A DNA stretch of 64,000 nucleotides, taken from assembly GCA_016700415.1 (NCBI GenBank), contig CP065018.1, positions 868,001-932,000 of the forward strand. The letters run 5' to 3'. The position numbers were made by a program, and so were the translations under genes. Under the pieces are notes generated by a model. The model made no database searches. It was not told the DNA's origin and saw only the letters and a list, made by a program, of their open reading frames with translations. This document shows positions 51,080 through 59,527 of this stretch, piece by piece. The stretch's first letter is position 1. Every line of letters begins with the position of its first letter. The DNA comes from Flavobacteriales bacterium (lineage in GTDB: Bacteria; Bacteroidota; Bacteroidia; Flavobacteriales_F; PHOS-HE28).

Positions 51080-51958
51080 TCACCTCTGCGCGCGAATGAA
51101 CCGCGGGTTTCCGGAAAGGTCTTTGATCAATTTTGCCTCTTCAAAACCGGCGGCCTTCACAACAGCCATGGTATCGTGCGCATGGCGATAGTGGACCTCG
51201 AACCAGAGCACATCCCCTTGCCCCATGGCGGAAGCGGATGCGGCGGAGATGGCGCGATAGAACAGCTGGGGATCGGCATCCTCCACGAAAAGTGCGAGGT
51301 GCGGCTCATGGCGAAGCACCTGATCCTGCATGGAAGCTTTGTCGCTAAAGGGGACGTACGGCGGATTGGACACTACGTGCATTCCACCGGACGACCGTAC
51401 CTTCTTCAGCAAAGGCGCCAGCTCCGGCCCGAGTGCGTCGCACGCGGTCCACTCCACCTCCAGCGCGTTCGCCTGTGCATTGGCCCGTGCCAGCTCCAAA
51501 GCGGAAGGACTGATATCCACGCCGACCACCTTCGCCTGCGGGAAGGCCTTCTTCAACGCCAAGGCGATACAGCCGCTGCCGGTGCCGATGTCAACAATGG
51601 TCGCAGGAGGTTGGGCAGAAGAACGGATGATGCGGTCCACCAGTTCCTCTGTCTCCGGGCGCGGGATCAATACCCGTGGATCCACAGCGATGCGCAGTCC
51701 GTGAAAATCCACATGGCCGAGCACATATTGGAGCGGTCCGCCGGCCCGCAAACGTTCCAGCGGCTCCTGCAGTGATGCCAGCTCCTCCGGGGTCAGCAGG
51801 CGCTCCGGCTCCGATTCCGGAAAGGCCAAAGCGAGCCGGTCCTGAAAAACAGCACGGAGCATGGCACGTGCCTCTGTCGGCCCATGAACGGCTATCAAGG
51901 CTTCGCGGTGCTCGTCCAAGAAGGCTTGGACGGTACAGGTGTCCGTGCGGAGTGACAT
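51080..51958 (-). CDS. prmC: release factor glutamine methyltransferase
   Basis: A 292-aa methyltransferase that modifies the GGQ Gln of RF1 and RF2. The N-terminal helical domain is followed by the SAM motif VDIGTGSGCIALAL and the substrate motif VSNPPYVP (NPPY). The frame opens up to 52207, but MSLRTDTCTVQAFLDEH is the sensible start. First in the chain prmC-ligA-DUF6913-dapA. Confidence 0.93.
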   Translation of the reverse strand: MSLRTDTCTVQAFLDEHREALIAVHGPTEARAMLRAVFQDRLALAFPESEPERLLTPEELASLQEPLERLRAGGPLQYVLGHVDFHGLRIAVDPRVLIPRPETEELVDRIIRSSAQPPATIVDIGTGSGCIALALKKAFPQAKVVGVDISPSALELARANAQANALEVEWTACDALGPELAPLLKKVRSSGGMHVVSNPPYVPFSDKASMQDQVLRHEPHLALFVEDADPQLFYRAISAASASAMGQGDVLWFEVHYRHAHDTMAVVKAAGFEEAKLIKDLSGNPRFIRAQR

Positions 51959-52118
51959 CGGGCAAAGGTGGGGCGCGGTTTTCAACATCCTGAACTTGGC
52001 CGTTGCAACACATTGGCGGAAGTTCCAGGACATGCCGTTGGCAATACTCCCGTGGAGGGCAATTACCGGAAATGTGACCGCGATCTCAATTTCCAATGTC
52101 ATGAACCGATCCGGTTCC

Positions 52119-52126
52119 GATATTTG
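52119..52126 (+). promoter_or_regulatory. probable -7 element of tRNA-Ala
   Basis: GATATTTG, one base from TAnnTTTG, lies seven bases before the mature 5' end of the tRNA. Confidence 0.4.
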
Positions 52127-52132
52127 CGGCAT

Positions 52133-52206
52133 GGGGCAGTAGCTCAGCTGGCTAGAGCGCCGCGTTCGCAATGCGGAGGTCGAGAGTTCGAATCTCTTTT
52201 GCTCCA
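52133..52206 (+). tRNA. tRNA-Ala, anticodon CGC
   Basis: A 74-nt cloverleaf: acceptor GGGGCAG / TTGCTCC, D-arm GCTC...GAGC, anticodon stem CCGCG / TGCGG with loop TTCGCAA (anticodon 52167-52169), and T-arm with TTCGAAT. The third acceptor pair is G-T, the G3-U70 identity element of alanine tRNA. CCA is not encoded. Confidence 0.95.
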
Positions 52207-52211
52207 CCCCC

Positions 52212-52242
52212 GAAGCCCTCTTTTATGGAGGGCTTCTTCTTT
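52212..52242 (+). terminator. intrinsic terminator after tRNA-Ala
   Basis: Stem GAAGCCCTC / GAGGGCTTC (9 bp) with a TTTTATG loop, then TTCTTT. It separates the two tRNA genes. Confidence 0.75.
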
Positions 52243-52289
52243 GAGCAGCTTCGGATAACTTCGCGCGCCATTGGACAAGCGCACACAAA

Positions 52290-52376
52290 GGAGAGGTGGC
52301 AGAGCGGTCGAATGCGGCGGTCTTGAAAACCGCTTTACCCTCACGGGTAACGGGGGTTCGAATCCCTCCCTCTCCG
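52290..52376 (+). tRNA. tRNA-Ser, anticodon TGA
   Basis: An 87-nt class II tRNA: acceptor GGAGAGG / CCTCTCC, anticodon stem GCGGT / ACCGC with loop CTTGAAA (anticodon 52324-52326), a long variable arm (TTACCCTCACGGGTAAC), and T-arm with GTTCGAATC. Discriminator G. CCA is not encoded. Its 3' end is copied downstream. Confidence 0.96.
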
Positions 52377-52377
52377 C

Positions 52378-52537
52378 CGATCGGCCCCGCGCAGCGGGGG
52401 CATGAATGCTAAAGGCCGCGACCAAGCTCGCTTGGAAGGGCGGTCTTCGGCATTCATGCGGGACCCGCGTAGCGGGTCGCCGATCGAAGCCTCCCCCTCC
52501 GGGAAAGCGCGCCTCGCGCAATCCCTCCCTCTCCGCC
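52378..52537. repeat. tRNA-tail module 1 (nested inverted repeats plus copy of tRNA-Ser 3' end)
   Basis: Nested arms are CGATCGG (52378-52384) with CCGATCG (52480-52486) and GCATGAATGC (52400-52409) with GCATTCATGC (52450-52459). The inner part has CCAAGCTCGCTTGG and a CCCGCGCAGCGGG hairpin. It then reads GAAGCCTCCCC...GGGAAAGCGCGCCTCGCGC and ends with AATCCCTCCCTCTCCGCC (52520-52537), an 18-base copy of the tRNA-Ser 3' end (52361-52378). Confidence 0.85.
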
Positions 52538-52690
52538 AACGCTGCCCGCGCAGCGGGCGATGCCGCAAGCCAGGAAGACGCGAAGCTTGCTTCAGGCGTC
52601 ATCCGGGATTACGGCATCAAAGGCAGCGAAGCGGCCGCAGCGTTGAAGCCTCCCCTCCACGGGAAAGCGCGCCTCGCGCAATCCCTCCCT
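52538..52690. repeat. tRNA-tail module 2
   Basis: Same plan as module 1 with different arm sequences: AACGCTG (52538-52544) with CAGCGTT (52638-52644), GATGCCG (52559-52565) with CGGCATC (52612-52618), and a centre GAAGCTTGCTTC. It again has CCCGCGCAGCGGG, then the shared GAAGCCTCCCC...GGGAAAGCGCGCCTCGCGC (to 52680) and a truncated tRNA tail AATCCCTCCCT (52680-52690). The 80 bp after it show nothing further. Confidence 0.82.
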
Positions 52691-52770
52691 TCATTACTTC
52701 AAATCCCAGTGCTCTGGCAAAGAAAAAGGGCCACCAATTCGGCAGCCCTGCTTCAGAACCATCCTTCCGT

Positions 52771-53814
52771 CTATTCCACAGGATAGCAGATGTTCGTTAC
52801 CCACTTCGAAGTATCCGGCTCCTGAGCAGGGTCGGTGACGTACTCCTCCACCGCCGCAAAGCGCAGATGTAATCCCTTCGCCGTCATCATATCGTCCATC
52901 GCCTCATGTGCGGTCCCCGTCCCGTCCAATCGACCGGTATGGACGATCATCAGCGCTTTGCCGGCCGGCACGGTCACGATCTCACATCCGGGTACCTTCA
53001 CGTCAGAGGCCGCTTGAATGGGAACGCCGGCAAAGACATCGGCCTGGTGGCCCACCGTGTCCCATTTGTAATACAGCGCGCTCGGTGCCCCGGCCATTCC
53101 CACATTGGCTTTCTCCACCGCTTGTGCGGACTGTGGGAACACTTTTCCGAAGTAGGCTCCGAGCTTTTCCCACTTCACCACGTCCCGCTTGCCCGCGTAG
53201 GTCATCTCAGGACGCTCCACCGTCTCGATCCGGTATCCGCGATAGGTCTTGGCAGCGTCCTCGGCCGCCATGTTCACCGCATCAGTCTCGGAAAGGGCTT
53301 TCAACTGCAGAAGTCCGTCCTGAAAATCGGGTCCTACCATCTTGTCCATATCATTGAACATCAGGAAGATCCGGCTGAAGAAGCCATTTTCACCGGAGAA
53401 GGTCCACGTGGCCTTGGTGCTGTCACCCATGGCCTCCAGGTCAAGATCGGCCTTGGCCACCGCCGCAAACGGTTCGATGAAGGTGAGATCCAGGTCCACG
53501 TTCCTGTCCGGGACCATCGCAGTGATCTCTTGCTTTCCCTTGCCTACATCAGCATTCCCGGACCACGTGCTGGTCTGGCCCACCATGCCCTCCTCACCGG
53601 AATAGGTGACCTCCATGTCCGTGTCTTTCTTACTCCATGGGCTCCACTCCTGCATGTGTTGCAAAGAGTTGGCATGTGCGAATACGGTCGGGGCCTTGGC
53701 ATGGATCACTACGGACCGGGAAACCGTGGAACTTTTCGGGCCCATCAAGCCCAAGATCACCGCCAAGGCCACAACGGCAAGGAGGATGATCAAAAGTGTT
53801 TTAAGTGCTCTCAT
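52771..53814 (-). CDS. SRPBCC domain protein fused to a GyrI-like effector-binding domain
   Basis: A 347-aa protein. One N-terminal hydrophobic segment (LLIILLAVVALAVILGL) is followed by an SRPBCC/polyketide-cyclase-like lipid-binding domain (about 30-170; VSRSVVIHAKAPTVFAH, MQEWSPWSKKD) and a GyrI/AraC-effector-like domain (about 190-345). Probably membrane-anchored with a small-molecule binding role. The frame opens at 53880; the Met at 53814 puts the anchor at the N-terminus. Confidence 0.82.
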   Translation of the reverse strand: MRALKTLLIILLAVVALAVILGLMGPKSSTVSRSVVIHAKAPTVFAHANSLQHMQEWSPWSKKDTDMEVTYSGEEGMVGQTSTWSGNADVGKGKQEITAMVPDRNVDLDLTFIEPFAAVAKADLDLEAMGDSTKATWTFSGENGFFSRIFLMFNDMDKMVGPDFQDGLLQLKALSETDAVNMAAEDAAKTYRGYRIETVERPEMTYAGKRDVVKWEKLGAYFGKVFPQSAQAVEKANVGMAGAPSALYYKWDTVGHQADVFAGVPIQAASDVKVPGCEIVTVPAGKALMIVHTGRLDGTGTAHEAMDDMMTAKGLHLRFAAVEEYVTDPAQEPDTSKWVTNICYPVE

Positions 53815-53924
53815 GGTGGTCGGATTTTCCGAAAGTTGCGATTTTTCCCGGAAACGGGCGGTCCAATTCCATTGTGTCACCTATCCTTGGCATGATTTTC
53901 CGTTAGTACCAAAAAAAAATCGAA

Positions 53925-54509
53925 ATGCGCCCCTTCCCCACCAGACCGGTTCACTTTTTCACCCTGCTTCCCCTACTGACCATGCTGGCCTTTTCGCTTC
54001 CGGCCTGCAAAAGCAGCAGCCCCGCCGGTGCGAAGGTGAAGATGCCTTTTACAGGCAACAAGTACGAGAGCAACAACCGTTTTTTCCGCGGCACCGGCAG
54101 TGGTGTGAGCGTGAAGCAGAACATCGCGCGCGGCAAGGCCGACATCGATGCGAAGAACCAGCTGGCCGCCCAAGTGAAGACGAACATCCGCACCGTGACG
54201 GACCAATACCTGGGACAGACGGAAAATGCGGAAGCTACTGAGGTGGCTGACAAGTTCCAGTCCTTGGTGCGGGAGGTGATGAACACCGAGATGGCGGACC
54301 TGCGGAAGGTCGGCGAGGAGACGCGCTACAACGAGACCACCAAGGAATACACGCAGTACGTGGCCTACGAGATCAAGAAGAACGCCATGTTCCGCTTCAT
54401 GAAGAAACAGGCGAAGACGGACGACAAGATCAACGATGTGACGCGGAAGAGGATCGATGAGATCCTGGACGAGGAGATCAAGAAGGCGGATGCGGAGGAT
54501 CACGATTGA
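53925..54509 (+). CDS. LPP20-like lipoprotein
   Basis: A 194-aa protein with a lipobox (FSLPAC, Cys28), so it is envelope-anchored. The following text (IARGKADIDAKNQLAAQVKTNI, TKEYTQYVAYEIKKN) resembles LPP20-family lipoproteins. The C-terminus is charged and helical. Preceded by an A9 run. Function unknown. Confidence 0.75.
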   Translation: MRPFPTRPVHFFTLLPLLTMLAFSLPACKSSSPAGAKVKMPFTGNKYESNNRFFRGTGSGVSVKQNIARGKADIDAKNQLAAQVKTNIRTVTDQYLGQTENAEATEVADKFQSLVREVMNTEMADLRKVGEETRYNETTKEYTQYVAYEIKKNAMFRFMKKQAKTDDKINDVTRKRIDEILDEEIKKADAEDHD

Positions 54510-54523
54510 TCGAGCACCCGCTC

Positions 54524-54571
54524 CCCCCATAGTTGTCACCCCGGCCTTAGAGCCGGGGTCGCACACGATCG
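54524..54571 (-). repeat. partial copy of the interspersed palindromic element
   Basis: On the minus strand this reads GCGACCCCGGCTC...GGCCGGGGTGACAACTATGG, matching the left frame of the copies at 22137 and 41771. It is followed by GCGGGTGCTCGA, which matches the outer arm of the copy-1 palindrome. The other half is missing; the element ends at the stop of the lipoprotein gene. Confidence 0.65.
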
Positions 54572-54581
54572 GCTGACCTGG

Positions 54582-55634
54582 TCACCGCCACTTCGCCACC
54601 ACCGGCAAGTGATCACTGAAGCCACCTTTGTAGTGCCCGCCGCTGTACGTTTTGTCCGGTGAAGGGCCGTACTTGGGGTGTTTGAAGAACAGCCGGTCAT
54701 CCCGGCAGGCACTGGCAGGACCTATGGTGAGACCGGGGCCGTTCAGTAGGGCCCGGCTCACGATCATCTGGTCCAGCCATCCCCATTCGCCTTGGTATTG
54801 GTAGCTGCCGCTGTTGGGCGGCTGATCCATGCACATCAGGTTGAAGAGATCTGCTTTTTCGGAAAGCTCACAGACTACACGCAATCCATTGCGGATGCTG
54901 ACATCGTCCGGATAGTCGTTGAAGTCGCCCATGATGAGCACTTTGGCCTTCGGGGTTGCGGTGAACAGATCGTCAAGTTTGGCGCACACCACGCGGGCAG
55001 CGGCCATCCGTTTGGGCGCGGAAACGCGCTCCCCTCCGCCCCTGCTCGGCCAATGGTTTTGGAACACGCGCAACGTATCACCGCCTGCGAGTTGCAGTTC
55101 CATATAAAGCACGTCGCGCGTGCGGTCGCTCCCGAGATCCACATGCAAAGGTCCCGCGTGCAGCACATTCGCGTAGGCTGAACGCACCAACAGGGCCACG
55201 TCGATCCCGCGCTCATCCGGCGAATCGAAGTGGACGATGGTATATCCCGCGTTCTTCAGCGGGCCGGTCCCGATCAGGTCCTTCAGTACCGTGGCATTCT
55301 CCACTTCCGCCAGCCCGATGATCACGGGTTGACCATCGCCGGCCCAGGTGATCGCCCCGGCCAGATGGTCCAGCTTTTGGCGGTAGCGGGCATCGGTCCA
55401 TTGGAGCTTTCCTTTAGGCAGGAAATCTTCGTCGTTGATCGTGGGATCGTCCTTGGTATCGAAGAGGTTCTCCACGTTGTAGCTCACAACAGCCTGCCCT
55501 TTCATGGACTTCAGGGACTTCACGGGAACCGCCTTTCGCTGTGCAACGCTAGTTTCCTGCGGCACGGCCATGCCACAGCCGACACCGATCACCAAGGCGA
55601 CAAGAAGCAGCCCCGGCCCATGCAACGCATTCAT
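54582..55634 (-). CDS. endonuclease/exonuclease/phosphatase family protein
   Basis: A 350-aa exported hydrolase. The N-terminus has a hydrophobic stretch ending VIGVGC, a possible lipobox. Catalytic-type motifs of the family are SYNVENLFDTKDDP, IGLAEVENATVL, the QNHWPSRGG region, ILMGDFNDYPDD, and a final FSDHLPVVAKW. Nuclease or phosphodiesterase; substrate unknown. Its ATG overlaps the stop of the HerA-like gene by 4 nt. Confidence 0.87.
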   Translation of the reverse strand: MNALHGPGLLLVALVIGVGCGMAVPQETSVAQRKAVPVKSLKSMKGQAVVSYNVENLFDTKDDPTINDEDFLPKGKLQWTDARYRQKLDHLAGAITWAGDGQPVIIGLAEVENATVLKDLIGTGPLKNAGYTIVHFDSPDERGIDVALLVRSAYANVLHAGPLHVDLGSDRTRDVLYMELQLAGGDTLRVFQNHWPSRGGGERVSAPKRMAAARVVCAKLDDLFTATPKAKVLIMGDFNDYPDDVSIRNGLRVVCELSEKADLFNLMCMDQPPNSGSYQYQGEWGWLDQMIVSRALLNGPGLTIGPASACRDDRLFFKHPKYGPSPDKTYSGGHYKGGFSDHLPVVAKWR

Positions 55635-57163
55635 CGGCGGGACTTCACGCCCAGCACACCCAGTAGCCCGCGGGTGAGTTCGCGCAATGCGGTGCGGCCG
55701 AGCTGCCGGACCATGGTGTTCTTGCTGATCTTGTCCAGCACGCCGGGTTCCTCCTTCGTCGCTTTATTCTTCTTGGTCGGCGTTTCTTTCGAATCCGGTC
55801 CCCTTTCTTGATGTTCCTTCAAGCGTTTTTCGAGGATCTCCGCCGCACTCTCCCGATCGATCACCTCATTGTACTTCGGCGCCAGCTCGCTCTTGGCGAC
55901 AAGGGCTTTCAGCTCGTCGGGCGTTAGGATGTCCATGCGTGTTCCGGGTGCGCGGACCAGCGTATGCGCGAGCGGAGTGGGCATGCCCTTGTCGCCGAGC
56001 ACCGTCATCATGGCCTCGCCGATGCCCATGGAGGTGAGCAGTTCTTCGGAATTGTAAAAGTCGGTGAGCGGGTAGTTCTGCGCGGTCCTCTTGATGGTGG
56101 TGCGGTCCTTCGCTGTGAAGGCACGGAGGGCGTGCTGCACTTTCATGCCGAGCTGGCCGAGCACACTGTCCGGCACATCGCTGGGATCCTGCGTGCAGAA
56201 GTAGATGCCCACGCCCTTGGAGCGGATCAATTTGATGATGCTTTCGATCTGGTCCAGCAAGGGCTTCGTGGCGTTGTCGAAGATCAGGTGGGCCTCATCG
56301 ATGAAGATCACGAGCTTCGGCTTGTCGGCGTCGCCCACTTCGGGGAAGGTGGAGTAGATCTCCGCCAGCAGGCAAAGCATAAAGGTGCTGAAAAGGCGCG
56401 GCCGGTCCTGGATGTCCGTGAGGCGCACGATGTGGATCACGCCCTTGCCATCGCGGAGCTTCAGCATGTCCGCCGGGTCGAAGCTGCGTTCACCGAAGAA
56501 CGTGTCCGCGCCTTGCTGCTCCAGCTCGATCAGTTTGCGCATGATGGTGCTGACAGAAGCGCCGCTCACCTGGCCATACTCCTTCGCGATGTCGTCCTTG
56601 CCATCGCCGGTGGTGTAGATGAGCATGCTGCGCAGGTCCTTGATGTCCAGCAGCGGCCAGCCTTTGTCATCGCAATACTTGAAGATCAGGGACAGCACGC
56701 TGCTCTGCGTGTCGTTCAGCTCGAGGATCCGGCTCAAAAGCACCGGGCCGAACTCGCTGGTGGTGGCGCGGAGCTGCGCGCCGGGTTCCATGCTGAGGCT
56801 GAGCAGTTCCACAGGCAGAGTGAGGGGTTCCCACGCGATGCCCATCTTCTGCTGTCGTGCATCGATCTTGGGATTCCCTTCCGCCGGTGCAGCGATGCCA
56901 CTGAGGTCGCCCTTGATGTCCATCAGCAACGTGGGCACGCCTTTTAGGGAAAGCTGCTCAGCGAGAACTTGGAGCGTTTTCGTTTTACCCGTTCCGGTGG
57001 CACCGGCGATGAGGCCGTGCCGGTTCATCATCTTCAGTGGCAATTTCACGGTGGTGCCGGGGGGGCATTCGCCGTTGAAGAGCGGGCCGCCAAGCTCGAT
57101 GGTATCTCCTTTGAAGGTGTAGCCCGCCTGCATGGCGGCGGTGAGATCGGCGATGGTGGGCAT
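55631..57163 (-). CDS. HerA-like ATPase, DUF853 (YjgR type)
   Basis: A 510-aa FtsK/HerA-superfamily ATPase. Walker A is GATGTGKTKT (about residue 55), Walker B is LVIFIDEAHLIFD, and sensor-like segments include IYFCTQDPSDVPDSVLGQLG. DUF853 proteins are common but poorly characterised. The family resembles DNA-pumping ATPases. Middle gene of a minus-strand group with a DUF937-like gene upstream and the EEP gene downstream. The open frame reaches 57580, but MPTIADLTAAMQAG is the conserved start. Confidence 0.88.
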   Translation of the reverse strand: MPTIADLTAAMQAGYTFKGDTIELGGPLFNGECPPGTTVKLPLKMMNRHGLIAGATGTGKTKTLQVLAEQLSLKGVPTLLMDIKGDLSGIAAPAEGNPKIDARQQKMGIAWEPLTLPVELLSLSMEPGAQLRATTSEFGPVLLSRILELNDTQSSVLSLIFKYCDDKGWPLLDIKDLRSMLIYTTGDGKDDIAKEYGQVSGASVSTIMRKLIELEQQGADTFFGERSFDPADMLKLRDGKGVIHIVRLTDIQDRPRLFSTFMLCLLAEIYSTFPEVGDADKPKLVIFIDEAHLIFDNATKPLLDQIESIIKLIRSKGVGIYFCTQDPSDVPDSVLGQLGMKVQHALRAFTAKDRTTIKRTAQNYPLTDFYNSEELLTSMGIGEAMMTVLGDKGMPTPLAHTLVRAPGTRMDILTPDELKALVAKSELAPKYNEVIDRESAAEILEKRLKEHQERGPDSKETPTKKNKATKEEPGVLDKISKNTMVRQLGRTALRELTRGLLGVLGVKSRR

Positions 57164-57278
57164 GGTCACATACGATTTGAGGGAACGAAGGAAAAGAGAA
57201 AAGGGGCCAAAGCCCCGTTCCCCAGTAAAGAAAGTACTACCGTTCACCTGCCTGTGGTGCGGGCGATCGGCAATGTGA

Positions 57279-57719
57279 TCACTTAAAGAGCTTTCCCAGC
57301 ATGCCTTTCGCCATATCGGCCATGCCGCCGCTGTTGCCTGTGAGATCGCCGAGCATGCTGCTGAGCTTACTCGTGTCCCCGCCAACATGCTTGGTGATGA
57401 GGTCGGTGACAATCGGGAGCAACATGGCCGATACACCGCCGGCTTTATTGGCGTCCAAGCCCACTTGGCCGGTGAGTTTGCTCTGGAGCAACGAACCGAC
57501 CTTGCCCAGGATACCATCGGCACCGGTGGTGTTCTGGCTGTTGCTGAAGAGGTTGGCAAGGTCGTCCATGCCGAATCCACCGCCGCCGGAGATGACCTCC
57601 TTTACGCTGGACGCGGCCGCATTGACCGAGCCGGAAGCCTGTTTCTGGTCGAGACCCAGCTTGGCCATCAGCGCGGGAGCGGCTTCTTTTTCGAGGGTTT
57701 GCAGGATCTGGTCGAACAT
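57279..57719 (-). CDS. DUF937-like small protein
   Basis: A 146-aa soluble protein rich in Gly, Ser and Leu, with repeated amphipathic helices (MFDQILQTLEKEAAPALMAKLGL, LLPIVTDLITKHVGGDTSKLSSMLGDL). This pattern fits DUF937/YidB-like or DUF2780-like proteins. No catalytic motif. 115 bases upstream of the HerA-like gene. Confidence 0.65.
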   Translation of the reverse strand: MFDQILQTLEKEAAPALMAKLGLDQKQASGSVNAAASSVKEVISGGGGFGMDDLANLFSNSQNTTGADGILGKVGSLLQSKLTGQVGLDANKAGGVSAMLLPIVTDLITKHVGGDTSKLSSMLGDLTGNSGGMADMAKGMLGKLFK

Positions 57720-58013
57720 GGTTGAGCGTATTGTGGTGGAAGGCCACCAAGTGAATGGAAGGAAAGCCGATGGGCGGCGCGATCTGCGGAAACCATCAAC
57801 GATCGGTGAAGGTAGCCTGCGTCACCACGCCTCTCGCCCCGCTTGGGATTTTTAGCAGGTGCAGGGCTTCCGGAACGGCTGCCCGGAACACGCGATCGTT
57901 CAAAAGTATCCGGGCAGCGGCACCGGGACCGGGGTGGATGGCGGGCTACATTCGCCCCGTCAAAACGTTGACCCAACGGCTTCTGGAAGCCCGCAAGTGA
58001 TCAACAGTTCAGC
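57720..58013. other. divergent intergenic region without a recognised gene
   Basis: A 294-bp gap between the DUF937-like gene (minus) and the UPF0173 gene (plus). It contains a possible -7 octamer TACATTCG (57947-57954), 60 bases before the UPF0173 start. I see no repeat or RNA. Confidence 0.5.
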
Positions 58014-58691
58014 ATGAAACTCACCTACTACGGACATAGCTGCATCGGCATACAGACCGGTGATGCGCAGTTGCTGTTCGACCCCTTCATTAGCGGCAAT
58101 CCTTTGGCGAAGGCGATCGACATGGAAAAGATCCCTGCCACGCACGTGCTCCTCTCCCACGGCCACGGCGATCATGTGGCCGATGCCCAAGCCATCCTCA
58201 AGCGCACGGGGGCCATGTTGGTGAGCAACGCGGAGATCTGTTCCTGGTACGAGGCCAAAGGCATCAAACACGCCACCCCGATGAACATCGGCGGAGAGGC
58301 GGACCTTGGCTCTTTCCGTGTGCGCCTCACCGTGGCACAGCACAGCAGCACCATGCCCGACGGTGGTTCCGGCGGGGACCCGTGCGGCTTCGTCATCCGC
58401 ACCGGCGAGGGCAACATCCACCACGCGGGCGACACCGGCCTGATGCTGGACATGCAACTGCTCAAGCGCTACAGCCTTCGCTTCGCCTGCCTGCCCATCG
58501 GCGACAACTATACCATGGGCTATGCGGACGCGGTTGAAGCCGCACGCTACATGGGCGTGAACACCGTGGTGGGCATGCACTACAACACCTTCCCGGCGAT
58601 CACCATCGACATCGAAGCCGCCAAGACCGCCTTCGCCGCGGCCAATATCAACCTGCTCCTTCCCGCCATCGGGGAGACCATTGAACCCTGA
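58014..58691 (+). CDS. UPF0173-type metal-dependent hydrolase
   Basis: A 225-aa metallo-beta-lactamase-fold protein. The N-terminus is KLTYYGHSCIGI, the metal motif SHGHGDH (about residue 46), a second His in GDTGLM, and a third in VGMHYNTFPAI. The sequence order fits UPF0173/UlaG-like hydrolases. Substrate unknown. 20 bases before parA. Confidence 0.88.
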   Translation: MKLTYYGHSCIGIQTGDAQLLFDPFISGNPLAKAIDMEKIPATHVLLSHGHGDHVADAQAILKRTGAMLVSNAEICSWYEAKGIKHATPMNIGGEADLGSFRVRLTVAQHSSTMPDGGSGGDPCGFVIRTGEGNIHHAGDTGLMLDMQLLKRYSLRFACLPIGDNYTMGYADAVEAARYMGVNTVVGMHYNTFPAITIDIEAAKTAFAAANINLLLPAIGETIEP

Positions 58692-58711
58692 TCAAGAAAA
58701 ACAAAGCACCC

Positions 58712-59527
58712 ATGGCCAAGATCATCGCCATCGTCAACCAGAAAGGTGGGGTCGGAAAGACCACCACCGCGATCAACCTCGCCGCTTGCTTAGGCATCCT
58801 CGAGCGGCGGACGCTGATCGTGGACGCGGATCCGCAGGCCAACGCTACCAGCGGCACCGGCCTGGACCCGCGCGAGACCCAGTCCAGCATTTATGAGAGC
58901 ATCGTCAACGGCGCCCCGGCAAAGGATGTGATCCAGACCACCGACAACCCGAACCTCGATATCCTGCCCGGCTCCATCGACTTAGTGGGCGCGGAGATCG
59001 AGATGATCGACATGGAGGAGCGCGAGCACCGCATGAAGAAAGTACTGGACCCGCTGCGCGAACTGTACGACTTCATCATCATCGATTGCTCACCGTCCCT
59101 CGGCTTGGTGACGGTGAACGCACTAGTGGCCGCGGACAGCGTGATCGTACCTGTGCAATGCGAGTACTTCGCTCTGGAAGGACTTGGCAAATTGCTGAAC
59201 ACCATCAAGATCATCCAACAGCGCCTGAACCCGGAACTGATGATCGAGGGCATGTTGCTCACGATGTACGATAGCCGCCTTCGCTTGGCCAACCAAGTGG
59301 TTGAAGAGGTGAAGACGCACTTCCAGCAGCTGGTGTTCGACACAGTGATCCACCGCAACGTGGCCTTGGGCGAAGCGCCGAGCCATGGGCAGACGATCAT
59401 CATGCACGACGCCAGCAGCAAGGGCGCGGTGAACTACCTGAACCTGGCCCGCGAGGTCCTCCAGAAAAATGACCTGACGCGCATCAAGGAACAAGAGCGC
59501 ACCATCGCCATCGCCGAGGAACAATGA
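58712..59527 (+). CDS. parA: chromosome-partitioning ATPase ParA (Soj)
   Basis: A 271-aa Walker-type ATPase with the deviant Walker A KGGVGKTTTAIN, DADPQANATSG and IIDCSPSLGLVTVNAL. It works with ParB to segregate origins. ATGA overlap with parB. No N-terminal DNA-binding extension, so it is a chromosomal type. Confidence 0.96.
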   Translation: MAKIIAIVNQKGGVGKTTTAINLAACLGILERRTLIVDADPQANATSGTGLDPRETQSSIYESIVNGAPAKDVIQTTDNPNLDILPGSIDLVGAEIEMIDMEEREHRMKKVLDPLRELYDFIIIDCSPSLGLVTVNALVAADSVIVPVQCEYFALEGLGKLLNTIKIIQQRLNPELMIEGMLLTMYDSRLRLANQVVEEVKTHFQQLVFDTVIHRNVALGEAPSHGQTIIMHDASSKGAVNYLNLAREVLQKNDLTRIKEQERTIAIAEEQ

